A stretch of 64,000 nt of DNA from Pseudomonas sp. PDM05 (GCF_014851685.1 NZ_JACVAC010000021.1:1-64000); one strand, 5' to 3'; shown: positions 1 to 8,131, counted from the first letter of the stretch. Numbers and translations: made by a program. The notes: generated from the sequence alone by a model not told the origin.

Positions 1-37
1 TGTTTGGGATCTGTACCTGTGTGACTATCCCCTAGGG

Positions 38-71
38 AGGCTTGGACGAGGCATGGGCCGCGTCCAAGCCT
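38..71. repeat. Inverted repeat hairpin
   Basis: An 11 bp perfect stem (AGGCTTGGACG / CGTCCAAGCCT) encloses a 12-base loop. No T-run follows, so it is not a convincing intrinsic terminator. It may end a gene lying left of the window or belong to the adjacent IS-like end. Confidence 0.5.
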
Positions 72-77
72 AAAATG

Positions 78-121
78 TGTAAACGATGTCCCCGGTTTCA
101 GATGTAAAGGATGTCTACGGT
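78..121. mobile_element. Tandem-like repeats resembling an IS end
   Basis: Two related 19-mers, TGTAAACGATGTCCCCGGT (78-96) and TGTAAAGGATGTCTACGGT (103-121), lie 25 bp apart and differ at three positions. Repeated short blocks near a terminus are characteristic of IS21-type elements. The family assignment is an inference from the pattern only, and no transposase is visible because the window begins here. Confidence 0.3.
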
Positions 122-229
122 TCTACAATCCCCTCACCGAATAAGTGGCGGCTGACGCTGTGAGAGTTCCTCGTGGGGTTTGCGCTAACCATGAAAAAGC
201 CCGGCAATTCAGGCTGTGTGAAAACCTAG

Positions 230-364
230 CAATCTGCCGCCCGGTTCCTGCTTCGCCAACTCGACGGTACACGAACGGAAATGGCGCTAGCGATGCAGGT
301 GTACAACCTGAAAAGAGCCATAAACGTTTCGGGGGTGCGAAAAATGATGGAGTTGATGGGCTGA
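230..364 (+). pseudogene. Transposase C-terminal remnant
   Basis: A 44-codon open stretch follows an in-frame TAG (227-229) and ends at TGA (362-364). It reads ...RTEMALAMQVYNLKRAINVS..., which resembles the C-terminal YNLKR region of IS1182/IS5-like DDE transposases. There is no start codon context and no catalytic domain. It lies inside the inverted-repeat-bounded element and is presumably a deletion remnant. Family assignment rests on recall of the YNLKR motif. Confidence 0.5.
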
Positions 365-377
365 AAAGCCCTTTTTT
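358..377 (+). terminator. Rho-independent terminator
   Basis: GGGCT-GAAA-AGCCC is followed by six T residues and overlaps the stop codon of the transposase remnant. Confidence 0.6.
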
Positions 378-393
378 GCTATCCGAAACCGCA

Positions 394-429
394 AAAGCAA
401 ATGCCCCGACAAGTCGGGGCATTTGCTTT
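394..429. terminator. Bidirectional terminator hairpin
   Basis: A perfect 17 bp stem (AAAGCAAATGCCCCGAC / GTCGGGGCATTTGCTTT) has a 2-base AA loop and A/T tails on both sides. It lies downstream of sodB on the minus strand and could stop transcription from either direction. Confidence 0.65.
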
Positions 430-494
430 AGACCGGCGTGGGCTGCGTTTTCACACAGCCTGCATTGCCGGGCTTTTTTTACTGCAAGTGTTGC

Positions 495-1091
495 TTAGGC
501 AGTGAAGGTCTTGCCTTCGAACTGCTCAGCCACGAACTTCCAGTTGACCAGGTTCCAGAACGCTTCCACATACTTTGGACGCGCGTTGCGGTAGTCGATG
601 TAGTAGGCGTGTTCCCACACGTCGCAGGTCAGCAGCGGGGTGTCGCCGCTGGTCAGCGGGTTGCCGGCGCCGATGGTGCTGGCCAGGGCCAGGGAACCGT
701 CAGCCTTTTTCACCAGCCAGCCCCAACCGGAACCGAAGGTGCCGACGGAGGTCTTGGTGAACTCTTCCTTGAACTTGTCGAACGAACCGAACGCAGCGTT
801 GATGGCTTCAGCCAGCGCGCCGGTTGGTTGACCGCCGGCGTTTGGCGCCAGGCAGTTCCAGTAGAAGGTGTGGTTCCAGACCTGGGCAGCGTTGTTGAAG
901 ATGCCGCCCGAAGAGGACTTGACGATCTCTTCCAGGGTCTTGCCTTCGAACTCGGTGCCTGGCACCAGGTTGTTCAGGTTCACGACATAGGTGTTGTGGT
1001 GCTTGTCGTGGTGGAATTCCAAGGTTTCCTTGGAGATGTGCGGCTGCAGGGCATCGTGTGCGTAGGGCAGCGGCGGCAATTCGAAAGCCAT
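495..1091 (-). CDS. sodB: Iron superoxide dismutase
   Basis: 198-residue Fe-type superoxide dismutase converting superoxide to oxygen and peroxide in the cytoplasm. The metal ligands are visible: His near residue 27 in FHHDKHHNTYV, His near 74 in QVWNHTFYWN, and Asp and His in DVWEHAYYIDYRN. The WNHTFYW and FGSGWGWL contexts fit the Fe/Mn SOD family, with length typical of SodB. The start at 1091 (MAFELPPLPY) is chosen because AGGAG lies just upstream; the frame stays open further upstream without support. In pseudomonads sodB is iron-regulated through PrrF small RNAs, but that is not shown here. It is monocistronic, with terminators downstream. Confidence 0.96.
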   Translation of the reverse strand: MAFELPPLPYAHDALQPHISKETLEFHHDKHHNTYVVNLNNLVPGTEFEGKTLEEIVKSSSGGIFNNAAQVWNHTFYWNCLAPNAGGQPTGALAEAINAAFGSFDKFKEEFTKTSVGTFGSGWGWLVKKADGSLALASTIGAGNPLTSGDTPLLTCDVWEHAYYIDYRNARPKYVEAFWNLVNWKFVAEQFEGKTFTA

Positions 1092-1269
1092 GATGATTCT
1101 CCTAATCAGGTCAGTTGCGGTGAGCGCAAGGCCGATCACGGGCGGCCAAACAAGCGCCGGGGAGTTTGTACTCTTTGCGGCGCAGGGTCCGGATCATAGC
1201 ACCGGGGGTGCGGCAAAACCACGCAACAACTGTGTGGGATAGAGGTTCCAGAGCGTTTTGGAATATTCG

Positions 1270-1869
1270 TCAGGCGGCGATCAATTGATAGGCCACGCTG
1301 AACATCATCACCGCCACCAACAGGTCCAGCAGGCGCCAGGTGGCCGGGCGTGCCAGCCACGGCGCCAACCATGCCGCACCGAGGGCCAGGGTGGCGAACC
1401 ACAGGAAGGACGCACTGGCCGCCCCAGCCACGTAGGCACCGGGTTCGGTTTGTTGCGCGCCCAGTGAGCCGATCAGCAATACCGTGTCCAGATACACATG
1501 GGGATTGAGCAGCGTCACCGCCAAGGCACTGAGCATCACCGCGCGCAACGAACGCACCTTGAGTTTGCCGCCCTGCTCCAGGCTTTGGCTCGAAAATGCC
1601 CGACGCAGTGCCAGGGTGCCATACCACAACAGGAATGCCGCGCCGCCCCAGCGGGCAATCGCCAGCAGCAGCGGGTTTTGCGCCAGCACCGTGGCCAGGC
1701 CGAACACCCCCGCGGCCACCAACAACGCGTCGCATACCACGCACAACGCTGCGACGGGCAAATGGTGTTCGCGGCGCAGGCTTTGCGCCAGCACGAAGGC
1801 GTTCTGGGTGCCGATGGCCATGATCAAACCGAGGGCCACCAACAGGCCGTTCACATAGCTTTGCCACAT
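1270..1869 (-). CDS. argO: LysE/ArgO family amino-acid exporter
   Basis: 199-residue inner-membrane protein with about six hydrophobic segments, beginning MWQSYVNGLLVALGLIMAIG, then TQNAFVLAQSL. The G-x-Q-NAFVL region near residue 20 is typical of LysE/ArgO exporters of arginine or lysine. It is the second gene after an ACT-domain protein (5 bp gap) and lies opposite an ArgP-like LysR regulator, which is the classical control arrangement for ArgO/LysE. Substrate is inferred from that pairing; another amino acid cannot be excluded. Confidence 0.85.
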   Translation of the reverse strand: MWQSYVNGLLVALGLIMAIGTQNAFVLAQSLRREHHLPVAALCVVCDALLVAAGVFGLATVLAQNPLLLAIARWGGAAFLLWYGTLALRRAFSSQSLEQGGKLKVRSLRAVMLSALAVTLLNPHVYLDTVLLIGSLGAQQTEPGAYVAGAASASFLWFATLALGAAWLAPWLARPATWRLLDLLVAVMMFSVAYQLIAA

Positions 1870-1874
1870 AGGAT

Positions 1875-2276
1875 TTACTCCGCGTCCGCCGCCAGTTGCC
1901 GTAGCACCTGCAAGGCACGCTCGGCATCGGCGCGGCCGACGAACAGGTGATCGTGGTAATAACCGGCAATCACATTGCAGCTGATTCCGGCCTGGCCCAG
2001 CGCGCTGGCAAAGGCGGCGGTGAGGCCGACAGCCTCCAGGGACGAATGCACGTTCAAGGTGATCCAGGCGGCCACGTAGTCGAATTGCAATCCTGCCTGT
2101 TCGGCTTGCTCGCGCTTAACAATCAGCGTCAGGCCTTCCTGTTCGCGAAAGCTGCCGATCACTTCACAGCCCGCCGGGATGCGGTGGTCGGGCAGGGTGC
2201 AGAACACATAGTCGCCGTCATTCAACTGCGGGCTCATGCTACTTAGCAGGGTCGCCAGGGCGGTTTCGCCAGTCAT
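1875..2276 (-). CDS. ACT-domain protein
   Basis: 133-residue soluble protein with an ACT-like fold pattern across most of its length (LTLIVKREQAE, AWITLNVHSSLEAVGLTAAF, YYHDHLFVGRADAERAL). Proteins of this type are often annotated as ACT-domain transporters or amino-acid sensors. The ATG at 2276 is chosen because AAGGAA lies upstream; the frame is open 15 codons further. It is co-transcribed with the downstream exporter, so a role in sensing or modulating amino-acid export is plausible but unproven. Confidence 0.75.
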   Translation of the reverse strand: MTGETALATLLSSMSPQLNDGDYVFCTLPDHRIPAGCEVIGSFREQEGLTLIVKREQAEQAGLQFDYVAAWITLNVHSSLEAVGLTAAFASALGQAGISCNVIAGYYHDHLFVGRADAERALQVLRQLAADAE

Positions 2277-2375
2277 GTGAGAATTCCTTGAATAGGGAGA
2301 AGCAATGCTGGTCATTCTCACGGGCGAAGCTGTATAAGAAAAACCAATATTGCTGATCGCTCATTAGAGAAACTG

Positions 2376-3269
2376 ATGTTCGACTATAAATTGCTTTCCG
2401 CCCTGGCAGCGGTGGTGGAACAGGCCGGCTTTGAACGCGGCGCCCAAGTGCTGGGGTTGTCGCAATCGGCGATTTCCCAGCGCATCAAGCTGCTTGAAGC
2501 ACGCATCGGCCAGCCGGTGCTGGTGCGGGCCACGCCGCCGACGCCCACCGACATCGGCCGGCGCCTGCTTAACCATGTGCAACAGGTGCGCCTGCTGGAG
2601 CGCGACCTGCAAAGCCAGGTGCCGGCGCTGGACGCAGAGGGCATGCCCGAACGCCTGCGCATCGCCTTGAACGCCGACAGCCTTGCCACTTGGTGGGCCG
2701 AGGCGGTCAGCGCGTTTTGCGCCGAGCAGCATTTGCTGCTGGACCTGGTGGTGGAGGATCAGACCGTCGGCCTCAAACGCATGCGCGCCGGTGAGGTGGC
2801 GGCCTGTATCTGCGCCAGCGAGCGCCCGGTGGCCGGGGCCCGCAGCCTGTTGCTCGGCGCCATGCGCTATCGTGCGCTGGCCAGTCCGGCGTTTATCGCC
2901 CGGCACTTTCCCGGAGGGGTACGTGCCGATCAACTGGCGCGCACTCCGGCGCTGGTGTTCGGTCCGGATGATTTCCTGCAACACCGTTACCTGGCTTCGC
3001 TTGGTGTGGACGGTGGTTTCGAACACCATTTATGCCCATCTTCCGAAGGCTTCATTCGCCTGACGGAGGCCGGGCTCGGTTGGGGCCTGGTGCCGGAATT
3101 ACAGGTGCGCGACCAGTTGGAAAAGGGCGTGCTGGTGGAGTTATTGCCAGATAAGCCCATCGATGTGCCGCTGTACTGGCATCATTGGCGCAGTGGCGGG
3201 CAACTGCTGGGCTTGTTGACCGACCATCTGGCCCAGGCGTGTGGCCAATGGCTGGTGCCGTTGGACTGA
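2376..3269 (+). CDS. argP: LysR-type regulator ArgP
   Basis: 297-residue LysR family regulator of the ArgP (IciA) type. The N-terminal winged helix-turn-helix is visible at about residues 2-60 (GAQVLGLSQSAISQRIKLLEARIG), followed by an effector-binding domain. ArgP activates the arginine exporter gene in response to basic amino acids. Here it is divergent from the ACT-exporter operon across a 99 bp gap (2277-2375), where its binding sites would be expected. Length and the N-terminus MFDYKLLSALAAVVEQ fit ArgP well. Confidence 0.88.
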   Translation: MFDYKLLSALAAVVEQAGFERGAQVLGLSQSAISQRIKLLEARIGQPVLVRATPPTPTDIGRRLLNHVQQVRLLERDLQSQVPALDAEGMPERLRIALNADSLATWWAEAVSAFCAEQHLLLDLVVEDQTVGLKRMRAGEVAACICASERPVAGARSLLLGAMRYRALASPAFIARHFPGGVRADQLARTPALVFGPDDFLQHRYLASLGVDGGFEHHLCPSSEGFIRLTEAGLGWGLVPELQVRDQLEKGVLVELLPDKPIDVPLYWHHWRSGGQLLGLLTDHLAQACGQWLVPLD

Positions 3270-3321
3270 CAGCGGGCGTCAAGGCAACAGCGATGAAAAA
3301 TGAAAGAACATGGGGTAATAC

Positions 3322-4320
3322 ATGAAAATTCTGGTCACCGGCGCAAGCGGCTTCATCGGCGGACGCTTTGCGCGTTTCGCCCTGGAGCAGGGCCTCGACG
3401 TGCGGGTCAACGGGCGACGCGCCGAAGGTGTGGAGCACCTGGTCAGGCGCGGTGCCGAGTTTATCCAGGGTGATTTGAATGATGCCGACCTGGTACGCGA
3501 ACTGTGCCGCGACGTTGAAGCCGTGGTGCATTGCGCGGGCGCCGTCGGGTTGTGGGGCAAGTATCAGGACTTCTACCAGGGCAATGTGCTGGTGACTGAA
3601 AACGTCGTCGAGGCCTGCCTTAAACAGCGTGTCGGCCGGTTGGTGCACCTGTCGTCGCCGTCGATCTACTTTGATGGGCGCGACCACCTCGGGTTGACCG
3701 AAGAGCAAGTCCCCAAGCGTTTCAAGCATCCTTACGCCGCGACCAAATACCTGGCCGAGCAGAAGGTGTTCGGCGCCCAGGAGTTTGGCCTCGAAGTGCT
3801 GGCGCTGCGCCCGCGTTTCGTGACGGGCGCCGGCGACATGAGCATCTTCCCGCGCCTGTTGAAAATGCAGCGCAAGAACCGCCTGGCCATCGTCGGCGAC
3901 GGTTTGAACAAAGTTGATTTCACCAGCGTGCACAACCTCAACGAAGCGCTGCTCAGCAGTTTGCTCGCCACAGGTTCGGCGTTGGGCAAGGCCTACAACA
4001 TCAGCAACGGTGCCCCGGTGCCGGTGTGGGATGTGGTGAACTATGTGATGCGTCAAATGGAACTGCCGCAGGTGAAGCGTTACCGGTCCTACGGTTTGTC
4101 CTACGGCGTTGCGGCGTTGAACGAAGCGTTCTGCGCGATGTGGCCCGGCCGCCCGGAACCGGCGCTGTCGCGCCTGGGCATGCAAGTGATGAACAAAGAT
4201 TTCACCCTCGACATCAGCCGTGCCAGGCATTATCTGGACTACGAGCCCAAGGTCAGCCTGTGGACCGCCCTTGACGAGTTCTGCGGCTGGTGGAAGGCCC
4301 AGGATTCGGGGCTCAAGTAA
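3322..4320 (+). CDS. NAD-dependent epimerase/dehydratase
   Basis: 332-residue extended short-chain dehydrogenase. The Rossmann dinucleotide motif GASGFIGGRF is at residues 7-16. A substrate-site Ser/Tyr/Lys set is visible as HLSSPSIYFDG and YAATKYLAE. The overall pattern is closest to NAD-dependent epimerases or 3-beta-hydroxysteroid-dehydrogenase-like enzymes. The ATG is preceded by a weak GGGG-containing leader (tggggtaatac). Substrate is unknown and neighbours give no clear pathway. Confidence 0.85.
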   Translation: MKILVTGASGFIGGRFARFALEQGLDVRVNGRRAEGVEHLVRRGAEFIQGDLNDADLVRELCRDVEAVVHCAGAVGLWGKYQDFYQGNVLVTENVVEACLKQRVGRLVHLSSPSIYFDGRDHLGLTEEQVPKRFKHPYAATKYLAEQKVFGAQEFGLEVLALRPRFVTGAGDMSIFPRLLKMQRKNRLAIVGDGLNKVDFTSVHNLNEALLSSLLATGSALGKAYNISNGAPVPVWDVVNYVMRQMELPQVKRYRSYGLSYGVAALNEAFCAMWPGRPEPALSRLGMQVMNKDFTLDISRARHYLDYEPKVSLWTALDEFCGWWKAQDSGLK

Positions 4321-4434
4321 GGTCACAACAGGCAACATATCGGGAACCGAATTCGTGGTTCCGGGTCGATCAGAGCGACAGGACTGCGGTTTATACTCCC
4401 GTCGCTCGCCACCTCACCGATTCAGGGTTGATTC

Positions 4435-5280
4435 ATGCGTAACGATGCCAAAGACGATTTCGACGACGTTCCCAGCCTGCGGGCCGATGTAGGGGATGAC
4501 GATGATTTCGAACCGACTCCCGCCACCTCGGTGCGTTCGCGCAACACGAAGGTGGTCAAGGTCAAGAGCGCTAGCACCGGGCCATTGTGGGCCCTGATCG
4601 GCGCGCTGCTCTTCGCCTTCGCCGGGCTGGCCTGGTGGAGCTTCCAGCAGATTTCCCTGATGGGTCAGCAACTGGTCGCCACCCAGGAAAGCTTTGCGCG
4701 CATCAGCGAAGAAGCGGCGGGGCGCCTGCAGGATATTTCCGGCAAGGTCGTCGCCAGTGAGGCCAGTGTGAACAACGGCAGTGAAGCGTTGAAGTTGCAG
4801 ATCCGCCAGTTGGAGACCCAGTTGCTGGAGCAGGGCAAGCAGCAGGTCGGCGTGGCCGGTCAGGCCACCGAGCTCGACAAGCGCCTGGCGACCATGACCG
4901 CCAGCACCACCGAACTGTCGAGCGCCAACAGCAAGCTGCAAGGCCAGGTGCAGGCCTTGACCGACGCCGTGGCAGGCTTGAAGGCGGCACAAGGTGAGGC
5001 GGCCAAGCGCGATGCCGAGTTCAAGGAGCTGGCTGCCGATGTAGCCGCACTGAAGAAACAAGGTAATCCGAGTGCGGCCATTGCCCGTTTGGAGCAGGAC
5101 CTGGTGGTGCTCAAGAGCGCCCAGGAAAACCAGCCGGCCAGCAGCGATGCGCCGACCAATAAAGAGTTTGATGTGTTCCGCATCCAGACCACCCGCAACA
5201 TCACCACCTTGCAGAGCCAGGTGCAGAACCTGCAGCAACAGCTTAATGCGCCGGCGAGGGTCACACCGTTGGGGCAGTGA
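4435..5280 (+). CDS. Single-pass membrane coiled-coil protein
   Basis: 281-residue protein with no function I recognise. Residues 1-47 are an acidic, charged cytoplasmic tail (RNDAKDDFDDV). One membrane segment follows at about 51-73 (LWALIGALLFAFAGLAWWSF). The rest is a long helical region rich in Ala, Gln and Glu with heptad-like spacing, probably a periplasmic coiled coil ending at LQSQVQNLQQQLNAP. Similar pseudomonad proteins are sometimes labelled ATPase, but no nucleotide motif is seen. It is followed by a hairpin terminator and appears monocistronic. Confidence 0.75.
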   Translation: MRNDAKDDFDDVPSLRADVGDDDDFEPTPATSVRSRNTKVVKVKSASTGPLWALIGALLFAFAGLAWWSFQQISLMGQQLVATQESFARISEEAAGRLQDISGKVVASEASVNNGSEALKLQIRQLETQLLEQGKQQVGVAGQATELDKRLATMTASTTELSSANSKLQGQVQALTDAVAGLKAAQGEAAKRDAEFKELAADVAALKKQGNPSAAIARLEQDLVVLKSAQENQPASSDAPTNKEFDVFRIQTTRNITTLQSQVQNLQQQLNAPARVTPLGQ

Positions 5281-5304
5281 TTCCACCGGCGTGTAAAACG
5301 ATTT

Positions 5305-5335
5305 AAATGTGGGAGCAAGCCCGCTCCCACATTTT
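5305..5335. terminator. REP-like terminator hairpin
   Basis: AAATGTGGGAGC / GCTCCCACATTT with a 6-base AAGCCC loop and A/T tails. It has the sequence of a single REP half and probably terminates the upstream coiled-coil gene. Confidence 0.6.
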
Positions 5336-5374
5336 GTACTGGGGCCAAGAGTTAAGTAGTACTCTTGGCTGCAT

Positions 5375-5392
5375 TGTCACCGCTTGGTGACA
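5375..5392. promoter_or_regulatory. Palindromic operator of isomerase gene
   Basis: TGTCACC-GCTT-GGTGACA is a perfect 7+7 inverted repeat. The following 51 bases align without gaps to those after the palindrome at 6719, including GTTAC, a possible -35 (TTGCCC) and a possible -10 (TAGACT). The position upstream of -35 suggests an activator site. Confidence 0.6.
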
Positions 5393-5454
5393 TTTCCCAT
5401 CCCCTTCGTTACTTGCCCCCATCCTGCCCTTGTTTAGACTCCGGTCACCCCATA

Positions 5455-5465
5455 AACAATAATAA
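5455..5465 (+). promoter_or_regulatory. AANAANAA (Hfq/Crc-type) motif
   Basis: AACAATAATAA lies immediately before the ribosome-binding region of the isomerase gene. AANAANAA is the known mRNA target of Hfq/Crc in Pseudomonas catabolite repression. Confidence 0.5.
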
Positions 5466-5474
5466 GGGCCACCC

Positions 5475-6734
5475 ATGACCACCCAACCACTGCCTGCCAG
5501 CAGTTGGCTGAACGCGCCTGCCCATCACGCCTGGCTTGCCGCCGAAGGCCAGCGTCTGTTGGCATTCGCCAAGGCCGCGCGCCTGCCCGACGGTTTCGGC
5601 AACCTGGACGACAGAGGCCAACTGCCGGCCGATGCCCACGCCGAAACCATGAACACTGCCCGCATGACCCACAGCTTTGCCATGGCCTACGCCCTTGGCC
5701 TGCCGGGTTACGCCGAGTGGGTGGCCCACGGTGTCGCGGCCCTCAGTGGTTCGCTGAAGGATGCGCAGCACGGTGGCTGGTTCGCCACGCCCCGCGCCCT
5801 CGATGGCAACCGTGGCAAGGCTGCTTACCTGCACGCCTTTGTCGCCCTGGCCGCCAGCTCCGCGGTGGTGGCCGGTGTTCCCGGTGCCCAGGCCCTGCTA
5901 AACGACGCGATCCACATCATCGACCAGTGCTTCTGGAACGAGGAGGAGGGCGTCATGCTCGAAACCTTTGCCCAGGATTGGAGTGGCGTCGAAGCCTATC
6001 GCGGCGCCAACAGCAACATGCACGCCACCGAGGCCTTCCTCGCCCTGGCCGATGTAACCGGTGACACGCGTTGGCTGGACCGCGCGCTGCGGATCGTCGA
6101 GCGGGTGATCCACACCCACGCCGCCGGCAACCAGTACATGGTGATCGAACATTTCGACGCCCACTGGCAGCCCCTGCTGGATTACAACGAAGACAATCGC
6201 GCCGACGGCTTCCGCCCCTACGGCATCACTCCTGGCCATGGGTTCGAGTGGGCGCGGCTGGTGCTGCACCTGGAGGCCTCGCGCCTGCGCGCTGGGCTGG
6301 TCACGCCGGACTGGTTGTTGACCGACGCCAAAGGCCTGTTCGCCAGCGCCTGCGAATACGCTTGGGCGGTCGATGGTGCGCCCGGCATTGTCTACACCCT
6401 GGACTGGAACCAGCGCCCGGTGGTGCGTGAGCGCCTGCACTGGACCCACGCCGAAGCCAGCGCCGCAGCCCAGGCCTTGCTCAAACGCACCGGTGAGTTG
6501 CACTACGAAACCTGGTATCGGCGTTTCTGGGAGTTCTGCGAAACCCATTTCATCGACCGCATCCACGGCAGCTGGCACCACGAGCTCAGCCCGCACAACC
6601 AACCTAGCAGCACGATCTGGGCTGGCAAGCCGGACCTGTACCATGCCTGGCAAGCGGTGCTGCTGCCTGCGCTACCGTTGGCGCCAAGCATGGCCAGTGC
6701 ATTGGGGGCGGGGTCTTATGTCACCAGCTGGTGA
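5475..6734 (+). CDS. AGE-family sugar isomerase (mannose isomerase-like)
   Basis: 419-residue protein of the N-acylglucosamine 2-epimerase/mannose isomerase family, an alpha6/alpha6-barrel enzyme. Characteristic stretches are RMTHSFAMAYALG near residue 63, NSNMHATEAFLAL near 180, FRPYGITPGHGFEWARL near 245 and the late GSWHHEL, supplying the conserved His residues. Most bacterial relatives without acetylamino specificity interconvert D-mannose and D-fructose. It sits directly before the glucose ABC importer and shares the same promoter block, so a hexose role is well supported; the exact substrate is inferred. Its stop codon lies within the gtsA operator. Confidence 0.85.
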   Translation: MTTQPLPASSWLNAPAHHAWLAAEGQRLLAFAKAARLPDGFGNLDDRGQLPADAHAETMNTARMTHSFAMAYALGLPGYAEWVAHGVAALSGSLKDAQHGGWFATPRALDGNRGKAAYLHAFVALAASSAVVAGVPGAQALLNDAIHIIDQCFWNEEEGVMLETFAQDWSGVEAYRGANSNMHATEAFLALADVTGDTRWLDRALRIVERVIHTHAAGNQYMVIEHFDAHWQPLLDYNEDNRADGFRPYGITPGHGFEWARLVLHLEASRLRAGLVTPDWLLTDAKGLFASACEYAWAVDGAPGIVYTLDWNQRPVVRERLHWTHAEASAAAQALLKRTGELHYETWYRRFWEFCETHFIDRIHGSWHHELSPHNQPSSTIWAGKPDLYHAWQAVLLPALPLAPSMASALGAGSYVTSW

Positions 6735-6737
6735 CAT
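6718..6737. promoter_or_regulatory. 20 bp palindromic operator upstream of gtsA
   Basis: ATGTCACCAGCTGGTGACAT is a perfect 20 bp palindrome overlapping the stop codon of the isomerase gene. The core TGTCACC-N4-GGTGACA is identical to that at 5375-5392, and the downstream GTTAC(C)TGC and TTTAAACTCCG blocks also correspond base for base in spacing. It is probably the binding site for the regulator of sugar uptake. Confidence 0.65.
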
Positions 6738-6816
6738 TTGTACGTCCCTTTGTTACCTGCGCCCTAAATATCCATGTTTAAACTCCGTGCAGCGCAAGCT
6801 CTAGACTTGCATGCAT

Positions 6817-6824
6817 AACAACAA
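6817..6824 (+). promoter_or_regulatory. AANAANAA motif in gtsA leader
   Basis: AACAACAA runs into the A-rich ribosome-binding region (AAAAAAAGG) of gtsA. It matches the Hfq/Crc target consensus. Confidence 0.55.
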
Positions 6825-6838
6825 AAAAAGGTACTCAG

Positions 6839-8125
6839 ATGAACGCGATTAATCGCCTCGCCGTCGCTATTTCCATTGCCTCGTTGTTTCCCCTCAGTGC
6901 ATTTGCCGCCGACTCCAAAGGTACGGTTGAAGTGGTGCATTGGTGGACCTCTGGCGGTGAGAAAGCGGCAGTGGATGTCCTGAAGGCCCAAGTTGAGAAA
7001 GACGGTTTCACCTGGAAAGACGGTGCCGTCGCCGGTGGCGGTGGTGCCACGGCCATGACTGTGCTGAAAAGCCGCGCAGTTGCGGGCAACCCACCCGGCG
7101 TTGCCCAGATCAAAGGTCCCGACATCCAGGAATGGGCGTCCACTGGCCTGCTCGACACCGACGTCTTGAAAGGCGTGGCCAAAGACGAAAAATGGGATTC
7201 CCTGCTCGACAAAAAAGTCTCCGATACCGTGAAGTTCGACGGTGACTACGTCGCCGTGCCTGTGAACATCCACCGCGTCAACTGGCTGTGGATCAACCCG
7301 GAAGTCTTCAAGAAAGCCGGCATCACCAAGAACCCGACCACCCTCGAAGAATTCTACGCAGCCGGCGACAAGCTCAAGGCTGCCGGTTTCATTGCGCTCG
7401 CCCACGGCGGCCAGCCTTGGCAGGACAGCACGGTGTTCGAAGCCGTCGTCCTGTCGGTGATGGGAGCCGACGGCTACAAGAAAGCCCTGGTCGACCTGGA
7501 CAACGCTGCGCTGACGGGCCCGGAAATGGTCAAGTCGCTCACCGAGCTGAAAAAAGTCGCGACCTATATGGACGTCGACGGCAAAGGCCAGGACTGGAAC
7601 CTCGAAGCCGGCAAAGTCATCAACGGCAAGGCCGGCATGCAGATCATGGGTGACTGGGCCAAGTCCGAGTGGACCGCCGCCAAGAAAGTCGCGGGCAAGG
7701 ACTACGAGTGCGTCGCCTTCCCGGGCACCGAGAAAGCCTTCACCTACAACATCGACTCCCTGGCGGTGTTCAAGCAGAAAGACAAAGGCACTGCCGCTGG
7801 CCAGCAGGACATTGCCAAAGTCGTGCTGGGTGAAAACTTCCAGAAGGTCTTCAGCATCAACAAAGGCTCGATCCCGGTGCGTAACGACATGTTGAACAAC
7901 ATGGACAAGCTCGGCTTCGACTCCTGCGCCCAGACCGCTGCCAAGGACTTCCTGGCCGACGCCAAGACCGGCGGCCTGCAGCCAAGCATGGCGCACAACA
8001 TGGCCACCAACCTGGCGGTGCAAGGCGCGTTCTTTGATGTCGTGACCAACTTCCTCAACGACCCGAAAGCCGACCCGGCCGACACCGCCAAGAAACTGGG
8101 CGCTGCGATCAAGTCGGCCAAGTAA
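6839..8125 (+). CDS. gtsA: Glucose ABC transporter, periplasmic binding protein
   Basis: 428-residue family 1 extracellular solute-binding protein that captures glucose in the periplasm and delivers it to GtsBC. A signal peptide covers about residues 1-23 (cleavage after LSAFA, before ADSKG). The mature protein starts with VEVVHWWTSGGEKAAVD, typical of sugar-binding GtsA/GltB proteins. Its position as first gene of gtsABCD-oprB matches P. aeruginosa PA3190. The preceding palindrome and AANAANAA motif suggest transcriptional and Crc control. A stable hairpin follows before gtsB. Confidence 0.95.
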   Translation: MNAINRLAVAISIASLFPLSAFAADSKGTVEVVHWWTSGGEKAAVDVLKAQVEKDGFTWKDGAVAGGGGATAMTVLKSRAVAGNPPGVAQIKGPDIQEWASTGLLDTDVLKGVAKDEKWDSLLDKKVSDTVKFDGDYVAVPVNIHRVNWLWINPEVFKKAGITKNPTTLEEFYAAGDKLKAAGFIALAHGGQPWQDSTVFEAVVLSVMGADGYKKALVDLDNAALTGPEMVKSLTELKKVATYMDVDGKGQDWNLEAGKVINGKAGMQIMGDWAKSEWTAAKKVAGKDYECVAFPGTEKAFTYNIDSLAVFKQKDKGTAAGQQDIAKVVLGENFQKVFSINKGSIPVRNDMLNNMDKLGFDSCAQTAAKDFLADAKTGGLQPSMAHNMATNLAVQGAFFDVVTNFLNDPKADPADTAKKLGAAIKSAK

Positions 8126-8131
8126 GCGACA

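Larger units (their letters stand above)
194..478. mobile_element. 285 bp element with 32 bp inverted ends
   Basis: Positions 194-225 and 447-478 form an inverted repeat matching at 31 of 32 bases (a T/G difference at base 16). The interior holds the last ~45 codons of a transposase and two terminators. This is what an internally deleted, non-autonomous insertion sequence would look like, probably of IS1182/IS5-like type judging by the transposase fragment. Target-site duplications are not obvious. Confidence 0.5.
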
